From Zerene cesonia (Eukaryota > Arthropoda > Insecta > Lepidoptera > Pieridae), in assembly GCF_012273895.1 (NCBI RefSeq), contig NC_052125.1:2790001-2854000 (forward strand): a stretch of DNA of 64,000 nt, given 5' to 3'. The translations under genes were made by a program, and so were the position numbers. A model generated the notes under the pieces. The model worked only from the letters and a program-made list of their open reading frames with translations, was not told the DNA's origin and ran no database searches. Shown here one piece after another: positions 30,717 through 41,687 of this stretch. Within the stretch, counting starts at the first letter, position 1. Every line of letters starts with the position of its first letter.

Positions 30717-30870
30717 ATGAGAAATTTTTTTGAAAGAATAGAAAAAATTCGATCACGGGGCAGGATTCGAACCCGCGTTTCTTGCCTGACCGTAGCAACG
30801 CCTAGCCGAAATCTCGGCGAATCCTGCCCCGTGACCGAATTTTTTCTATTCTTTCAAAAAAAATTCTCAT
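30717..30870 (-). mobile_element. Long palindrome (53-bp arms) enclosing a tRNA B-box-like sequence
   Basis: Arms 30717-30769 and 30818-30870 match with two mismatches and are separated by 48 bp. On the minus strand the element contains CGCGGGTTCGAATCCTGCC, a good tRNA T-arm/B-box match, and GGCGTTGCTACGGTCAGG. No complete cloverleaf is seen. This looks like a foldback element built on a tRNA-derived SINE. A deleted relative sits at 16828-16899. Confidence 0.65.
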
Positions 30871-31027
30871 TTATAAAAGCATTTCGATGCTATGAAACTA
30901 AAAATTTAATTTAGACGTAATATGGTTTATAAGGGGGCTGGCATGATACACGCGATTTGGTTGGGTTGGAGGCGATTCATTAAACTTACAGTTACGTAAT
31001 GTTATATCAATAACATTTAACTTTGAT

Positions 31028-31166
31028 TAGAAATTAAAGACTTTTTAACAGATTTTAAACTCACAGTCTCCCCGTGACCACGCTCGCTGTAAAGTGTTCG
31101 AAACGTCGGGTTAGTAATATAATGAATAAATCGCGTTTAAAATCCGTTAAAAAGTATTTAATTTCC
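31028..31166. mobile_element. Foldback (MITE-like) element with TTTTTAACGGATTTTAAA arms
   Basis: The left arm begins TAGAAATTAAAGACTTTTTA. The right arm is its near reverse complement, ending TATTTAATTTCC. The loop holds CTCCCCGTGACCACGCTCGC and TCGAAACGTCGGGTTA. Sister element at 48784-48943. Confidence 0.6.
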
Positions 31167-31369
31167 AAATGTATAATACTCGAGTAAAATCAAACACAAG
31201 AAAATACTATGTTAAACTGTAATTCCTAATTATATATTCCGAGCTAAATTTCATGCAAAAACTATATACTAGAAAAAGAAAATTTAGTATTCTACTATTA
31301 CTTTACAAACATACAAATGAATCTATAATTTCCTTATATAATATCAGAGCCGTTATTTCAAATAACACC

Positions 31370-31546
31370 CGTCCGTAGTCCGTATGCCGTAGGAATATCG
31401 GGATAAAAATTTGCCTATATGTTATTCCAGTTGTCCAGCTGTCTACGTACCAAATTTCATTGCAATCGGTTCAGTAGTTTTTGCGTGAAAGAGTAACAAA
31501 CGCACACATCCTTACAAGTTTTTCGCATTTATAATTTTTAGTAGGA
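31370..31546 (-). mobile_element. Partial Helitron-like repeat (reverse), CTAG end lost
   Basis: Contains TAGGAATATCGGGATAAAAA, CCAATTTCATTGCAATCGG-type text and the terminal TAGTAGGA. Confidence 0.62.
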
Positions 31547-31592
31547 TAACCTGTTCGCACCTCCTTTCTGTGACACGATAATCCTAACTTTT

Positions 31593-32747
31593 GAAAGAAA
31601 GAAAGAAAGATCAATTTATTTTAACACACACAAACACACATACATACATAAAAATAGAAAAATAAAAAGANNNNNNNNNNNNNNNNNNNNNNNNNNNNNN
31701 NNNNNNNNNNNNNNNNNNNNNNNNNNNNNNNNNNNNNNNNNNNNNNNNNNNNNNNNNNNNNNNNNNNNNNNNNNNNNNNNNNNNNNNNNNNNNNNNNNNN
31801 NNNNNNNNNNNNNNNNNNNNNNNNNNNNNNNNNNNNNNNNNNNNNNNNNNNNNNNNNNNNNNNNNNNNNNNNNNNNNNNNNNNNNNNNNNNNNNNNNNNN
31901 NNNNNNNNNNNNNNNNNNNNNNNNNNNNNNNNNNNNNNNNNNNNNNNNNNNNNNNNNNNNNNNNNNNNNNNNNNNNNNNNNNNNNNNNNNNNNNNNNNNN
32001 NNNNNNNNNNNNNNNNNNNNNNNNNNNNNNNNNNNNNNNNNNNNNNNNNNNNNNNNNNNNNNNNNNNNNNNNNNNNNNNNNNNNNNNNNNNNNNNNNNNN
32101 NNNNNNNNNNNNNNNNNNNNNNNNNNNNNNNNNNNNNNNNNNNNNNNNNNNNNNNNNNNNNNNNNNNNNNNNNNNNNNNNNNNNNNNNNNNNNNNNNNNN
32201 NNNNNNNNNNNNNNNNNNNNNNNNNNNNNNNNNNNNNNNNNNNNNNNNNNNNNNNNNNNNNNNNNNNNNNNNNNNNNNNNNNNNNNNNNNNNNNNNNNNN
32301 NNNNNNNNNNNNNNNNNNNNNNNNNNNNNNNNNNNNNNNNNNNNNNNNNNNNNNNNNNNNNNNNNNNNNNNNNNNNNNNNNNNNNNNNNNNNNNNNNNNN
32401 NNNNNNNNNNNNNNNNNNNNNNNNNNNNNNNNNNNNNNNNNNNNNNNNNNNNNNNNNNNNNNNNNNNNNNNNNNNNNNNNNNNNNNNNNNNNNNNNNNNN
32501 NNNNNNNNNNNNNNNNNNNNNNNNNNNNNNNNNNNNNNNNNNNNNNNNNNNNNNNNNNNNNNNNNNNNNNNNNNNNNNNNNNNNNNNNNNNNNNNNNNNN
32601 NNNNNNNNNNNNNNNNNNNNNNNNNNNNNNNNNNNNNNNNNNNNNNNNNNNNNNNNNNNNNNNNNNNNNNTATTACATCACCGTAATTAAATTTTGACAA
32701 AACTAATGTATCGCACAGCCTTACTCTTAGTAATGGTGTTATGTGAT
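31593..32747 (-). mobile_element. 5'-truncated LINE (reverse transcriptase C-terminal region) with 16-bp target duplication, interrupted by a gap
   Basis: GATAATCCTAACTTTT occurs at 31577-31592 and again at 32748-32763. Between them the left end is GAAAGAAAGAAAG, i.e. a TTTC-repeat 3' tail on the minus strand. The right end encodes, on the minus strand, TPLLRVRLCDTLVLSKFNYG followed by DVI, typical of the region after the RT core in Jockey/CR1-type LINEs. Bases 31671-32670 are N. Orientation, tail and target duplication agree with target-primed reverse transcription. Confidence 0.72.
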
Positions 32748-33026
32748 GATAATCCTAACTTTTAAGAGTTTTAGATGAATTAAGTCTATTATCCAATCCT
32801 GCCAGTACTAATATCCTCTTGGATCCAACCCACATAGTATTCCATAGCTTGCATCCGACTATGGAATAAACACATCGCTTATCTTTCTTTCTCGCCTTAT
32901 TCAACTCACACACACATTGATAGTCATTGCTGTCCAAAGGACATTAAGCACACGTCCACACATCCCCAAGGGATTCACTTCTTTTATTTAAAGAGACTGT
33001 GAAAATGCGCATACCAGTTTTAAAAT

Positions 33027-33204
33027 CTAATATATAAAATTCTCGTGTCACAGTTTTCGTTGCCATACTCCTCCGAAACGGCTTGACCGATTTTGATGAA
33101 ATTTTTTATGCTTATCCGGTATCTATGAGAATCGGCCAACATCTGTTTTTCATACCCCTAAATGATAAGAGTAAGGCAGAACAGCGTTTGCCGAGTGCAG
33201 CTAG
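33027..33204 (+). mobile_element. Helitron-like repeat (AAAATTCTCGTGTCAC / GTGCAGCTAG family)
   Basis: Starts TAATATATAAAATTCTCGTG and ends TTGCCGAGTGCAGCTAG. Sister copies at 57963-58142 (forward) and 39912-40090 (reverse). Confidence 0.65.
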
Positions 33205-33209
33205 TATTA

Positions 33210-34260
33210 TATAATTATGAATATTTTAAAAATTCTCAGACCTACTTTAGTACATAAATAAGTAATATCTGCTTATTTGTTTCATTCCGTGCCTACCAAT
33301 TAAATCATCGCCATACAAGAATTTTAACTGCATTAATACAAAACACATACAAAACCCCAATACCCGTCAAAAAACTTAACAATCATAGAACAAACAGTCT
33401 ATCATCCATACAACAATCTCACTAGAACATAAACCAAATCCGAAATAATCACAAATGACAACACACAATCGAAACTACCTAAATAACGGTTTTAAAACGC
33501 GGTTTACTCACATGATAATCTATTCAAAACGTAGATTCCAACTATTGTCAAAACTAATAAACTTTTCTGTTTTAAATCCATTAAATTTTACCTAATTCCA
33601 AGCAAACACACACACATTAACAATATATCTCATAAATCGCGTTTCAAAATCGTCCAAGACAAAGTCACAAACACTAGCCAAACACAATCAAACAAATCGT
33701 ACACTGAATCGCGATTTAAAACCGTTAAAAACTAATTATGAATACACACCGGAACATCTCAACACACTACATAATACATGTCATGTCATGTCATGTTGTT
33801 ATATGGACGATCGCCGGCGTCTCGCTTTCGCCCCGCGCGCTATCGCACTGGTTTAACAAAAGTTTATATTATGATACACTATCAGTTAGTTAATTGCGAG
33901 TTTATGGCACGAATCTAGTGTAATGCCATAAATTAGACTCCTCTGTGAGGCATCGCAATTTGAAATTAACTTTGCTGAAGAAAAATAAACTAAGTTCTCT
34001 TGGCTGTATGGTTTTCAATAATTTTAACGTCTTATAACATTAGCGTTAGACGTTAAATGAAAAAATCATTGAAATAGAAATGAGTCTTGAATCGTTAAAA
34101 ATAAGAAAGACCAATACTGCCGACATCTGGAAAAGTACTCAATATACCAACTGCGGATAAATAGGTGGGGGTAGTTCACAAATGAAAATTATTATGTGAC
34201 CATCAAGACATATAACATCTTAGTCTTCCAGTTACCACGCTCGCAGTAAAGCGTTCGCAA
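33210..34260. other. Gene-free stretch with a small GC-rich patch
   Basis: No exon recognised. 33806-33851 is a CpG-rich patch (CGATCGCCGGCGTCTCGC) followed by an initiator-like TATCAGTTAG near 33888. It could be a distal promoter, but no transcript can be assigned. Confidence 0.3.
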
Positions 34261-34267
34261 CAATGAA

Positions 34268-34430
34268 AAAGATTTTTTTTTTTCTATGTCACAGTCGGCA
34301 ATGGAGGTGGTGGGTCACCTGATGATAAGCTACCACCGCCCATGAACATTTGGAGAGGCATAAGGTCCATTGCAGACCTTGGGAAGAGATTAAGAAAGGA
34401 TTGGTAAGAGGAATAAAGGATATGGGCCTC
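34268..34430 (-). mobile_element. Partial poly(A)-tailed retroelement
   Basis: T-run, GTCGGCAATGGAGGTGGTGG, then CACCGCCCATGAACATTTGG. Tail half only. Confidence 0.55.
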
Positions 34431-35120
34431 CCCATAATTTCACTTAAAATCTATTAGTCTTTCAGTTGTTAACAAAATTACCTTTTAGTTTTTTATCAAC
34501 TACAGTTCGTCTTATCTAAATTAACCCTCTACTCGATTCGCCTTACAAATTAATCCATTGCATACGTACATTCTAACACGTAACAGAATCATACACAAGA
34601 TCGCTTCACGCACCAAAAATGTCGCATCCACGTGTCGACTCTTTGACGCGACGACTGTCACGTCTATAACTATTTGTATCTACAAGCAGTTAATTTATAA
34701 GTACGAAAGGTCATCGTTCAGTAAACGCACGAATTTGTGAAGATATAATTCAAAGAGTATGGCCGACCGCGCCGTAGCGATTTTATTTAGCTATTTTAAT
34801 TTTTTTAAATAAAATATTGATATATCATTTTTAGTTAGCTTGAATTTCGTGAGAGACAAGTCTTACCATGGTTGGGGAACTTTTTATTTTCATAAGCAGA
34901 ATGATATATTTAACGTTCGTTATATTAATATAGACTTATTAGACAGATGACAGTCCAAGAAGAAGATATTAACAAAAACACGATTTTTAATGATCTGCGC
35001 GGTTAAAAAAACAAAATAAATTAAAAATAATAATATGAAATGTTTTCATTTCTCATTTATCTTGAATATAGTTGTAAGTTCATAACTTTATCATAACTTA
35101 ACATTACGATTCGTAGTAGT

Positions 35121-35175
35121 AGTTCCTGAGATTAGCGCGTTCAAACAAACAAACTCTTCAGCTTTATAATATTAG
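35121..35175 (-). mobile_element. Fragment of a Helitron-like repeat (GCTGAAGAGTTTG family)
   Basis: GTTCCTGAGATTAGCGCGTT and ACTCTTCAGCTTTATAATAT are the reversed 5' part of the family. Confidence 0.5.
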
Positions 35176-35528
35176 TATAAATTAATATAAATGGGCTTGC
35201 CATTTATTAATGAGATTGAAAGTATAATATTATAATGTCAGCATTGTTCAGTGAGTGACGAGCTTTATATTACACGAGCGGTTATCATAAACGCTCATTT
35301 GAGTTTGATTTTAAATAGATTTTAATTGCTTTTATTAAAGACGAGTGAGTGTTGTTCTTCATTAATTTACATACATATTTAAAATATGCCTTAATCTATT
35401 GAAAATATATTTTTAACGACGTTCCAACAACGTGGGAGGTTCTTTATTCGAATCTAGTTTAGTTACTCCATAGTTCCGGGGGTTTTCAACCGATCGCCGT
35501 TATTTTGTATTTGTCAAGAGATTGTTGT

Positions 35529-35975
35529 CATTTGGTCTGATTTTAGAATCTGGAGCGTCATCCCTTTGTCATTTGGCTTGATTTCAGAACATAGAGCGGC
35601 ATCTCTTTGTCATTTGGGTTTATTTCACAATCTAGAGCGGCATCTCTTTGTCATTTGGGTTTATTTCACAATCTAGAGCGGCATCTCTTCGTCATTTGGT
35701 TTGATTTCAGAATCTAGAGCGACATCTCTTTGTCATTTGGGTTTATTTCACAATCTAGAGCGGCATCTCTTTGTCATTTGGGTTTATTTCACAATCTAGA
35801 GCGGCATCTCTTTGTCATTTGGATTTATTTCACAATCTAGAGCGGCATCTCTTCGTCATTTGGTTTGATTTCAGAATCTAGAGCGGCATCTCTTCGTCAT
35901 TTGGTTTGATTTCAGAATCTGGAGCAGTCCCTTTGTCATTTGGTCCGATTTCGGAGTCTGGAGTGCTATCACCCC
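35529..35975. repeat. 41-bp minisatellite, about 11 copies
   Basis: CATTTGG recurs at 35529, 35570, 35611, 35652, 35693, 35734, 35775, 35816, 35857 and 35898, exactly 41 bp apart, and again near 35937 after a 3-bp deletion. Two unit types alternate in blocks: one with GGGTTTATTTCACAATC, the other with GGTTTGATTTCAGAATC. The period is not a multiple of 3, so it is not a protein repeat. Outer copies are more diverged, as usual for unequal exchange. Confidence 0.9.
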
Positions 35976-36379
35976 CACAGGGACGTCGGCGGACGTTTTA
36001 TATAAATGTTTATTTAAATACTGGATAATTCAGATCTACGTTGTATACACACAACAATTAATAATGCACACAACATAGTTCTGTGGCTGTTGTTACTGGA
36101 TTTCTTAGATCAACGGGTGAGTGCTCACCATTTTATTCTAATTTACTTACCAAAACAGAAAATTTCTAGCAACAGCTGAAGTTATTATATTATTTTATAA
36201 AAAGGACGTATATTTGAGTTTTTTAAACCGACTTCAAAAAAAGAGGAAGTTACCAATTCGACTTTATTTTAAAGTTTGTTTCCCCCACAACTTTCGATTG
36301 GGTGAACCGATTTTGAACATTTTCGTTTTGTCTTAAAAATGGTCATTATGATTAAAAATGTAAAAACAAAACAACTCAC

Positions 36380-36646
36380 CCATAATTTTCTTAGGCGGCA
36401 CCTTCCTTTGCTCCCTCTCCTCCGCCTCCTCGCGCCTCCCCTTCCCCTCCCCCCACTTGCGCTTCCTCCCCTCCCTCTCCTCCAAGAACATGCCGAAGTC
36501 CTCCGTGCCGACGAGCGATAGCCTCACGCTCGACTCCCACGCCAGTTCCTCCTTCCTACCACTCTCATGCATAATACAGTCCCTGTCTGCGTCGAGAAAT
36601 TCCATCACAAACGGGCCATCGCCCGCAATGCACCGCACAATAGTCA
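36380..36646 (-). CDS. Putative exon of an unidentified gene (acidic/Arg-Lys-rich C-part)
   Basis: The minus-strand open frame encodes TIVRCIAGDGPFVMEFLDAD, HESGRKEELAWESS and a Glu/Arg/Lys-rich end with EEREGRKRKW and PPKKIM. An acceptor CATACAG and a donor G|GTGAGT bound it. The open frame continues upstream without a stop to about 36797, so the acceptor may be fortuitous. I do not recognise the family. Confidence 0.45.
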
Positions 36647-36711
36647 CTGTATGAACGTTGCTACGATTGAATGAATGATCTAACTGAGCGAGCGAACACT
36701 GAACGATTCGG

Positions 36712-37003
36712 TTAGAATAGAACGAAGAACGAGTTGTACAGCTTCTTGATCCCGGTGGTCTCCCGCTGCCGGTGTCTCTGTAGCAGTTGGTTCTCTATTT
36801 TCAACAGCATGTTTGTGCTAGCCCTGCAGAGGTGATACTGTATATGGTGCACCAGCCCTGGGAATGTTTTCGTCGTGAAACGATTGCCGATTAGATACGT
36901 CCGCAGCGTGCTGGGAATGGCCTCCATGGGGCACGCAGGGGGGGCTGTGTCGAGGTGATACGCTCGATGCTGCCTCGTGAACAGAGGCGGATGCTACGGC
37001 CCC
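36712..37003 (-). CDS. Putative upstream exon of the same unidentified gene
   Basis: Preceded by an acceptor TAAATTTCAG (exon from 37003). A good ATG at 36927 opens MEAIPSTLRTYLIGNRFTTK, then HHIQYHLCRASTNMLLKIEN and a Gln/Arg-rich stretch ending in TGIKKLYNSFF before a TAA at 36712-36714. The next frame over is open through to 36380. A short intron, a one-base frameshift (sequencing error) or a decayed gene would each explain this. No family recognised. Confidence 0.4.
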
Positions 37004-37322
37004 TGAAATTTACGGGAGCGTGGTTAATTTCTTTTGGATCTATATACAGTAAGAGCTTCCGTTCTGAACAATGTCAGGGATGATAGAAGATAAGTAATTA
37101 AAACTTTATATAAGAGAGGTCAAGTGTACTAACAATAGTAATACGTAATATAATAAAATTAGTTCTATCTCATAAATAGAATCGAGCTTCTTAAAAATTT
37201 TCTTTTCTTAGAAATTTACCTAATTTCCTAATGTATTCGCAATATAGCCCAACTTAAAATATGTTTCGGATCTCAATTTGTCGACAAATTACAATATCGC
37301 TTAACAACCTTACGTAGATATA

Positions 37323-37470
37323 TCCTACTAATCGTTCCTACTAATATCATAAACGCGAGAGTTTGTAAGGATGTGTGTGTGTTTGTTGCTCTTTCACGCA
37401 AAATCTACTGAACCGAGTGCAACGAAATTTGGCTGGACAACTGGGTCCGATCCCGATATTCCTACGGGAT
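37323..37470 (+). mobile_element. Truncated Helitron-like repeat
   Basis: TCCTACTAATCGTTCCTACT start and TCCCGATATTCCTACGGGAT near the end; the terminal hairpin and CTAG are missing. Confidence 0.6.
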
Positions 37471-37737
37471 ACGGGATACTTCAAATGATGATGACCTGTT
37501 GAATTTAAACAGAAGCAAAATTTCAAACGACACCTAAGGGTGCTTATCAAAATCAAATACTTGCGTAAGTGAGTTCAAAGTATTTATTAATTGCATATCA
37601 AATAAATGTTGACTACACGATATGCGAGTCTTATAAATATTATGTAATAAGAAATATCGGCAGTTTCGTGACCTACAAATTAAAAGTATTGTAATTTCTA
37701 ATTATTGCTTTTAAATTTATTTGAGATATAGATATGA

Positions 37738-37835
37738 CTAGCTGCGCCCCGCGGTTTCACCCGCGTAAGTCCGTATCCCGTAAGAATATCGGGATAAAAA
37801 GTTACCTATACGTTATTTCAGTTGTTCAGACATCC
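37738..37835 (-). mobile_element. Truncated Helitron-like repeat (reverse)
   Basis: CTAGCTGCGCCCCGCGGTTT then GTCCGTATCCCGTAAGAATA; breaks off after about 100 bp. Confidence 0.62.
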
Positions 37836-38235
37836 TTAAAAAATCATTAGTATGACTAATGATCTTTCGGCATTCAATTTACACATATCCTAAATAAATT
37901 ATACACTTAAACCTGTCCCTTAAATCACTCCGTATATTGGTCTTAACCGAATTACAATCCGTTCACTAATTCTTAAGCTTTACGCGATCATGCACAAAGA
38001 CAATTTTAAACAATTATACCCATCTCTTTCTTAGAAAATGAAAACAGATGATACGTTTATCTCTTTCTCGCACAATGAACCACTTAACGAACTGTCAAGG
38101 CTCCATGCCAATAAATTAATAGAGCAAGAAGGAAACAATTTCCTCGTTCAATTCAGACTTTTATTCTATTAGACTCTATGAAGCGCATTTGCTCTGGAGA
38201 TACTGTACAATGTACCACCTAGTCATCCAAAGACG

Positions 38236-38490
38236 AATATAAAAATCGGTCAAGAGCGAATCGGGCTTGCGGCAGTAAGGGTTCCCTACAATCCAGTTTA
38301 TGACCGTGCTAACCGGTGCTTAGCTTCCATTTTATAGCGACAACAGGAATACATCTCTGAAAATTTCAATTCTATAATTTTCACGCTTCGTGAGATACAG
38401 CCTGCTAACAGACAGACAGACAGATAGACAGGCAAACAGAAAGGCAGGAAAATTTAATAAGGGTCCCCTTTTTCCGGAACCCTAAAAACG
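38236..38490. repeat. Dispersed repeat of the GGGTTCC ... ACAGACAGACAG ... GGAACCCTAAAAA type
   Basis: Contains AGTAAGGGTTCCCTA, a GACA microsatellite (about 38409-38435) and TCCGGAACCCTAAAAACG. This arrangement is common in insect genomes as a non-coding repeat; a piece recurs at 55565-55685 and its start resembles 28430-28490. Confidence 0.5.
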
Positions 38491-38917
38491 TATTTTCTAT
38501 CTCCGCGGGATTATTAGGATGAGCCAAAAAGTAGAAGATGAAATTAAACCGTTTATATACGCAATTAAAAATGCATTTCCTATATAAGATAAGAACAAAT
38601 TTTCGATTACTCTCCAGGGTGGATCTGTAATTTGCATGACCATAAAAAACAAACTTTCCATTGATCATTGACAAGCTTTTGTCAAAAAATGAATAACTAC
38701 CAACCTTTGCGACTTTAGAATTGAGATCGATTAAACGTCGGACACAAGGTATATTTCTTAAATATGTAAGAGAGAAAGAAACCTGCATCATCATAATTTT
38801 ACGATTACAGAGATGGCCAATATAATTTAAAATCTATTATCGTTTTTTTCTGTATTCCAATTAACAACAAGTAGTCTTCTAATTAGGTTTAGGTTATTGA
38901 TGATTTATGCTACTCTT

Positions 38918-39010
38918 TTTTATGGCAGAGCAAGCAAAGAGGCCGGTGGGCCATCTGATGTTGAGTGGTCACCACCGCCCATGAACAGTTGTAACATATC
39001 TCGTATTACA
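38918..39010 (-). mobile_element. Fragment of poly(A)-tailed retroelement (tail part)
   Basis: T-run, GGCAGAGCAAGCAAAGAGGC, CACCACCGCCCATGAACA. It breaks off just upstream of the full forward copy at 39088. Confidence 0.5.
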
Positions 39011-39087
39011 GGTGGTATGCCGGCCGTTCAGTGACATATAAGCTTATTTCATTTTCTAAACATTTATATTCTTCCTTCCTTCTTATT

Positions 39088-39420
39088 GTGGGAGTCGAGC
39101 ACGCTTCGGCACGAATTGGGCCAGCTCGCACCGGGGAAGTACCACACCCCCACAGAAAACCGGCGTGAAATAGTGGCATGCCACTGTGTTTCGTACGGTG
39201 AGTGGGGGAGCCGGAGGCCTATTTCCTTTTCCTCACCCGTCCCAGTCCATTCCTTCTTTCCTGTCATGAATTCGTTCCTTTTCCCTTACCCACTAAAAGC
39301 GTGCAGCGCATTCGCAGAGGCACTACCTTTGCGAATGTTCATGGGCGGTGATAATCGTTTACCATCAGGCGAACCACCAGCTCAGTTGCCCGCTATGACA
39401 TAAAAAAAAAAAAAAAAAAA
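39088..39420 (+). mobile_element. Full-length poly(A)-tailed retroelement copy
   Basis: GTGGGAGTCGAGCACGCTTC to CAGTTGCCCGCTATGACATA followed by an A-run. Very similar to 26643-26963, so this subfamily moved rather recently. Confidence 0.72.
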
Positions 39421-39911
39421 TATTACCTTGACATGAAGTGGCATGACAAGCGTGGTTTTAATAAGTATTACTTTGTCTTACCCTAAGATATACTTCAACA
39501 GCAATTGAAGATAGTAATCTAAATTTTTTCAAGAGTTTCTATTCTAAAATCTCCAGTATGTTCAAAATAAAACAAACGATAAATGTAGGATCACAATACG
39601 CAAAGGGAACAGTAAAAAAACAGTGTCTATCTACAACTAACTATCCTATACAATTGTCAAAACATCCCCAATAGAGCCACCCTGTTATATATATACGACC
39701 TTATATACGACTAGTTTAAATCGATCTTGAAAAGACAAATAACGAAAATAGACGTGAAAATATCTCCTCAAATCGAATCGTCGCTCCGAATACCCCGAAC
39801 CATTAAATATGATTGACTCAATCAACCTGGCGAATCTCTAAGGCCTCTCGCTGATATTGTTCAGAAAATGACTAACGACACGTGAATATTGTATGGAAAT
39901 TTATAGAAATA

Positions 39912-40090
39912 CTAGCTGACCCGGCAAACGCTGTTCTGCTTTACACTTATTTACACTTATTTAGGGGTATGAAAAATAGATGTTGGACGATATTCAAACA
40001 TATCCAATATGGACACAAAATTTCATAAGAATCGGTCCAGCCGTTTCGGAGGAGTTTGGTAACTAAAATAACACTGGAAAGATATATTAT
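39912..40090 (-). mobile_element. Helitron-like repeat (reverse; GTGCAGCTAG family)
   Basis: CTAGCTGACCCGGCAAACGC at the left; the body matches the reversed 33027-33204 copy. Confidence 0.6.
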
Positions 40091-40439
40091 CGGTTAATTG
40101 GACTTATTTGCTTAGAAATTAACCGTATGCGCACGTTAGTGCTAATGTTATTTCGTGTCATGTATGACTAAAAATACTAGTTTTTTTAATAATTAATGAA
40201 AATAATACCAAAAAAATATCAAAAAGTTCACTAATGGCGAAAATTTAAAATTACATCCGACTACATAAAACTAACAATACCCATAATTTCTACCCTTATA
40301 AAAATTTTTCTTCCAAATCTTACCAAATTGAGCCACCGTGTCTCAAATCACACCAACACATCCACAATCAACATTACCACAGCATCCAGATCAGAGCTGA
40401 AACAACACCACAAAACCCTCACCTTAAACCGTCCTAGTC

Positions 40440-40780
40440 CAAAAAACAATGCATCCGCAAGGATCGAGTCCAGTGCTCGCGAGATTCACACACCGCCAGC
40501 CATATTGGCGAAATTGCGTTGCGCATGCGCCATACCACTAGCGTCTCCGCATGTTAGTCTACCATTTTGTACGCGGGCGACGACGCTGCACCAAAATGTC
40601 GCTTTCCGGTACAAACGCTAATTTCGAGCGCGGCGTATGGAGTACTTCTATTGCTAAATTGGCAGCGGGCATACGAATAAGTGTCGTTAATTCCTTGGCC
40701 AATAGCGCGCGAGCATCGCGGAGTATTGGGATCACTTGGCAGGGTCATGCTACGTCGGGTCAACGCGTTGGGTACCTTTC
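40440..40780. promoter_or_regulatory. CpG-rich island with NRF1-like palindrome; possible promoter
   Basis: GC and CpG content is well above the flanks. GCGCATGCGC at 40521-40530 is a perfect NRF1-type palindrome. Nearby are GCCATATTGGCG, CCATTTTGT and CCAAAATGT. It lies about 3.5 kb upstream of the unidentified minus-strand exons and could be their promoter. A plus-strand frame from 40593 (MSLSGTNANFERGVW) has a good start context but no known domain. Confidence 0.35.
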
Positions 40781-41492
40781 AGTGTGGTCCTTGGTTCCGT
40801 ATGTTTGTGATCTTGCCTCCTGCCTAAGAAGACACATAAAAAACCTCAATTGCTGCTCATGATACAAATACATAGCGACATCTTCAGACTATACTGTTCA
40901 AGCAGGAAGAAATATGGTAACGTTATCCTGTACAGATCAAGCCTATGAACATACAAATACAAAATTAACTAGAAAGAAAAATACCTTATCGATATTTATG
41001 TATCAAATCAAAAAATATACAGAATAGACGCTTCTTCAAAGCATTAAAGCAAGAAGCAAAACAAAATAGGGAGGACTTCATTACAATAGGCTCTATTGTT
41101 ACGAATAGAATGGCCTTATCTCTGGAAAAACTATGAAGACAAAATGACGATTGTTGGACAGTATCAACTAATTTGGAAAATGCATTAAGTTCCTGCATGG
41201 AGCAATAAATTGCTCTCAATAAATATCAAATAAGGCTAAGACATTTGACACTTCTTACAGTGTATAAAATATAATGATATTTATAATTTAAACTACAAGA
41301 AATTGTGGCGCGTTAACTAATGACCGTCAGGGCGGGCGGGAAATACAGTGAAAACTTCGTGGTATCAAGAGAAACAGAATATTTCTTCACTAATTTCGTT
41401 TGTGTAATTTTTTAAGTTAAGAAATTGATCGGAATTATTGATTTCGTGTATTCGAGTATATTTCAACAATTAGTAAGCTAAATTATATGTAA

Positions 41493-41687
41493 CTAGCTGC
41501 GCCCCGCGATTTCACTCACGCAAGTCTATGCCGTATTAATATCGGGATAAAAGTTGCCTATATGTTATTCCAGTTGTCCAGTTATCTACGTACCAAATTT
41601 CATTGCAATTGGTTTTGTAATTTTTGCGTGAAAGAGTAACAAACACACACACATCCTACAAACTTTCGCATTTATAATATTAGTAGA
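41493..41687 (-). mobile_element. Complete Helitron-like repeat (reverse)
   Basis: CTAGCTGCGCCCCGCGATTT to ATTTATAATATTAGTAGA. Confidence 0.7.

Noticed and set aside
31621..32700. 359-codon frame on the minus strand
   Set aside because: Mostly Ns. Only the first ten codons (MSKFNYGDVI) are real, and they belong to a LINE remnant.
35529..35975. CRISPR-like regular repeats
   Set aside because: Direct 41-bp repeats with no unique spacers in an insect genome; a minisatellite.
36339..36521. Leu/Pro-rich plus-strand frame
   Set aside because: Antisense shadow of the Glu/Arg/Lys-rich minus-strand exon.
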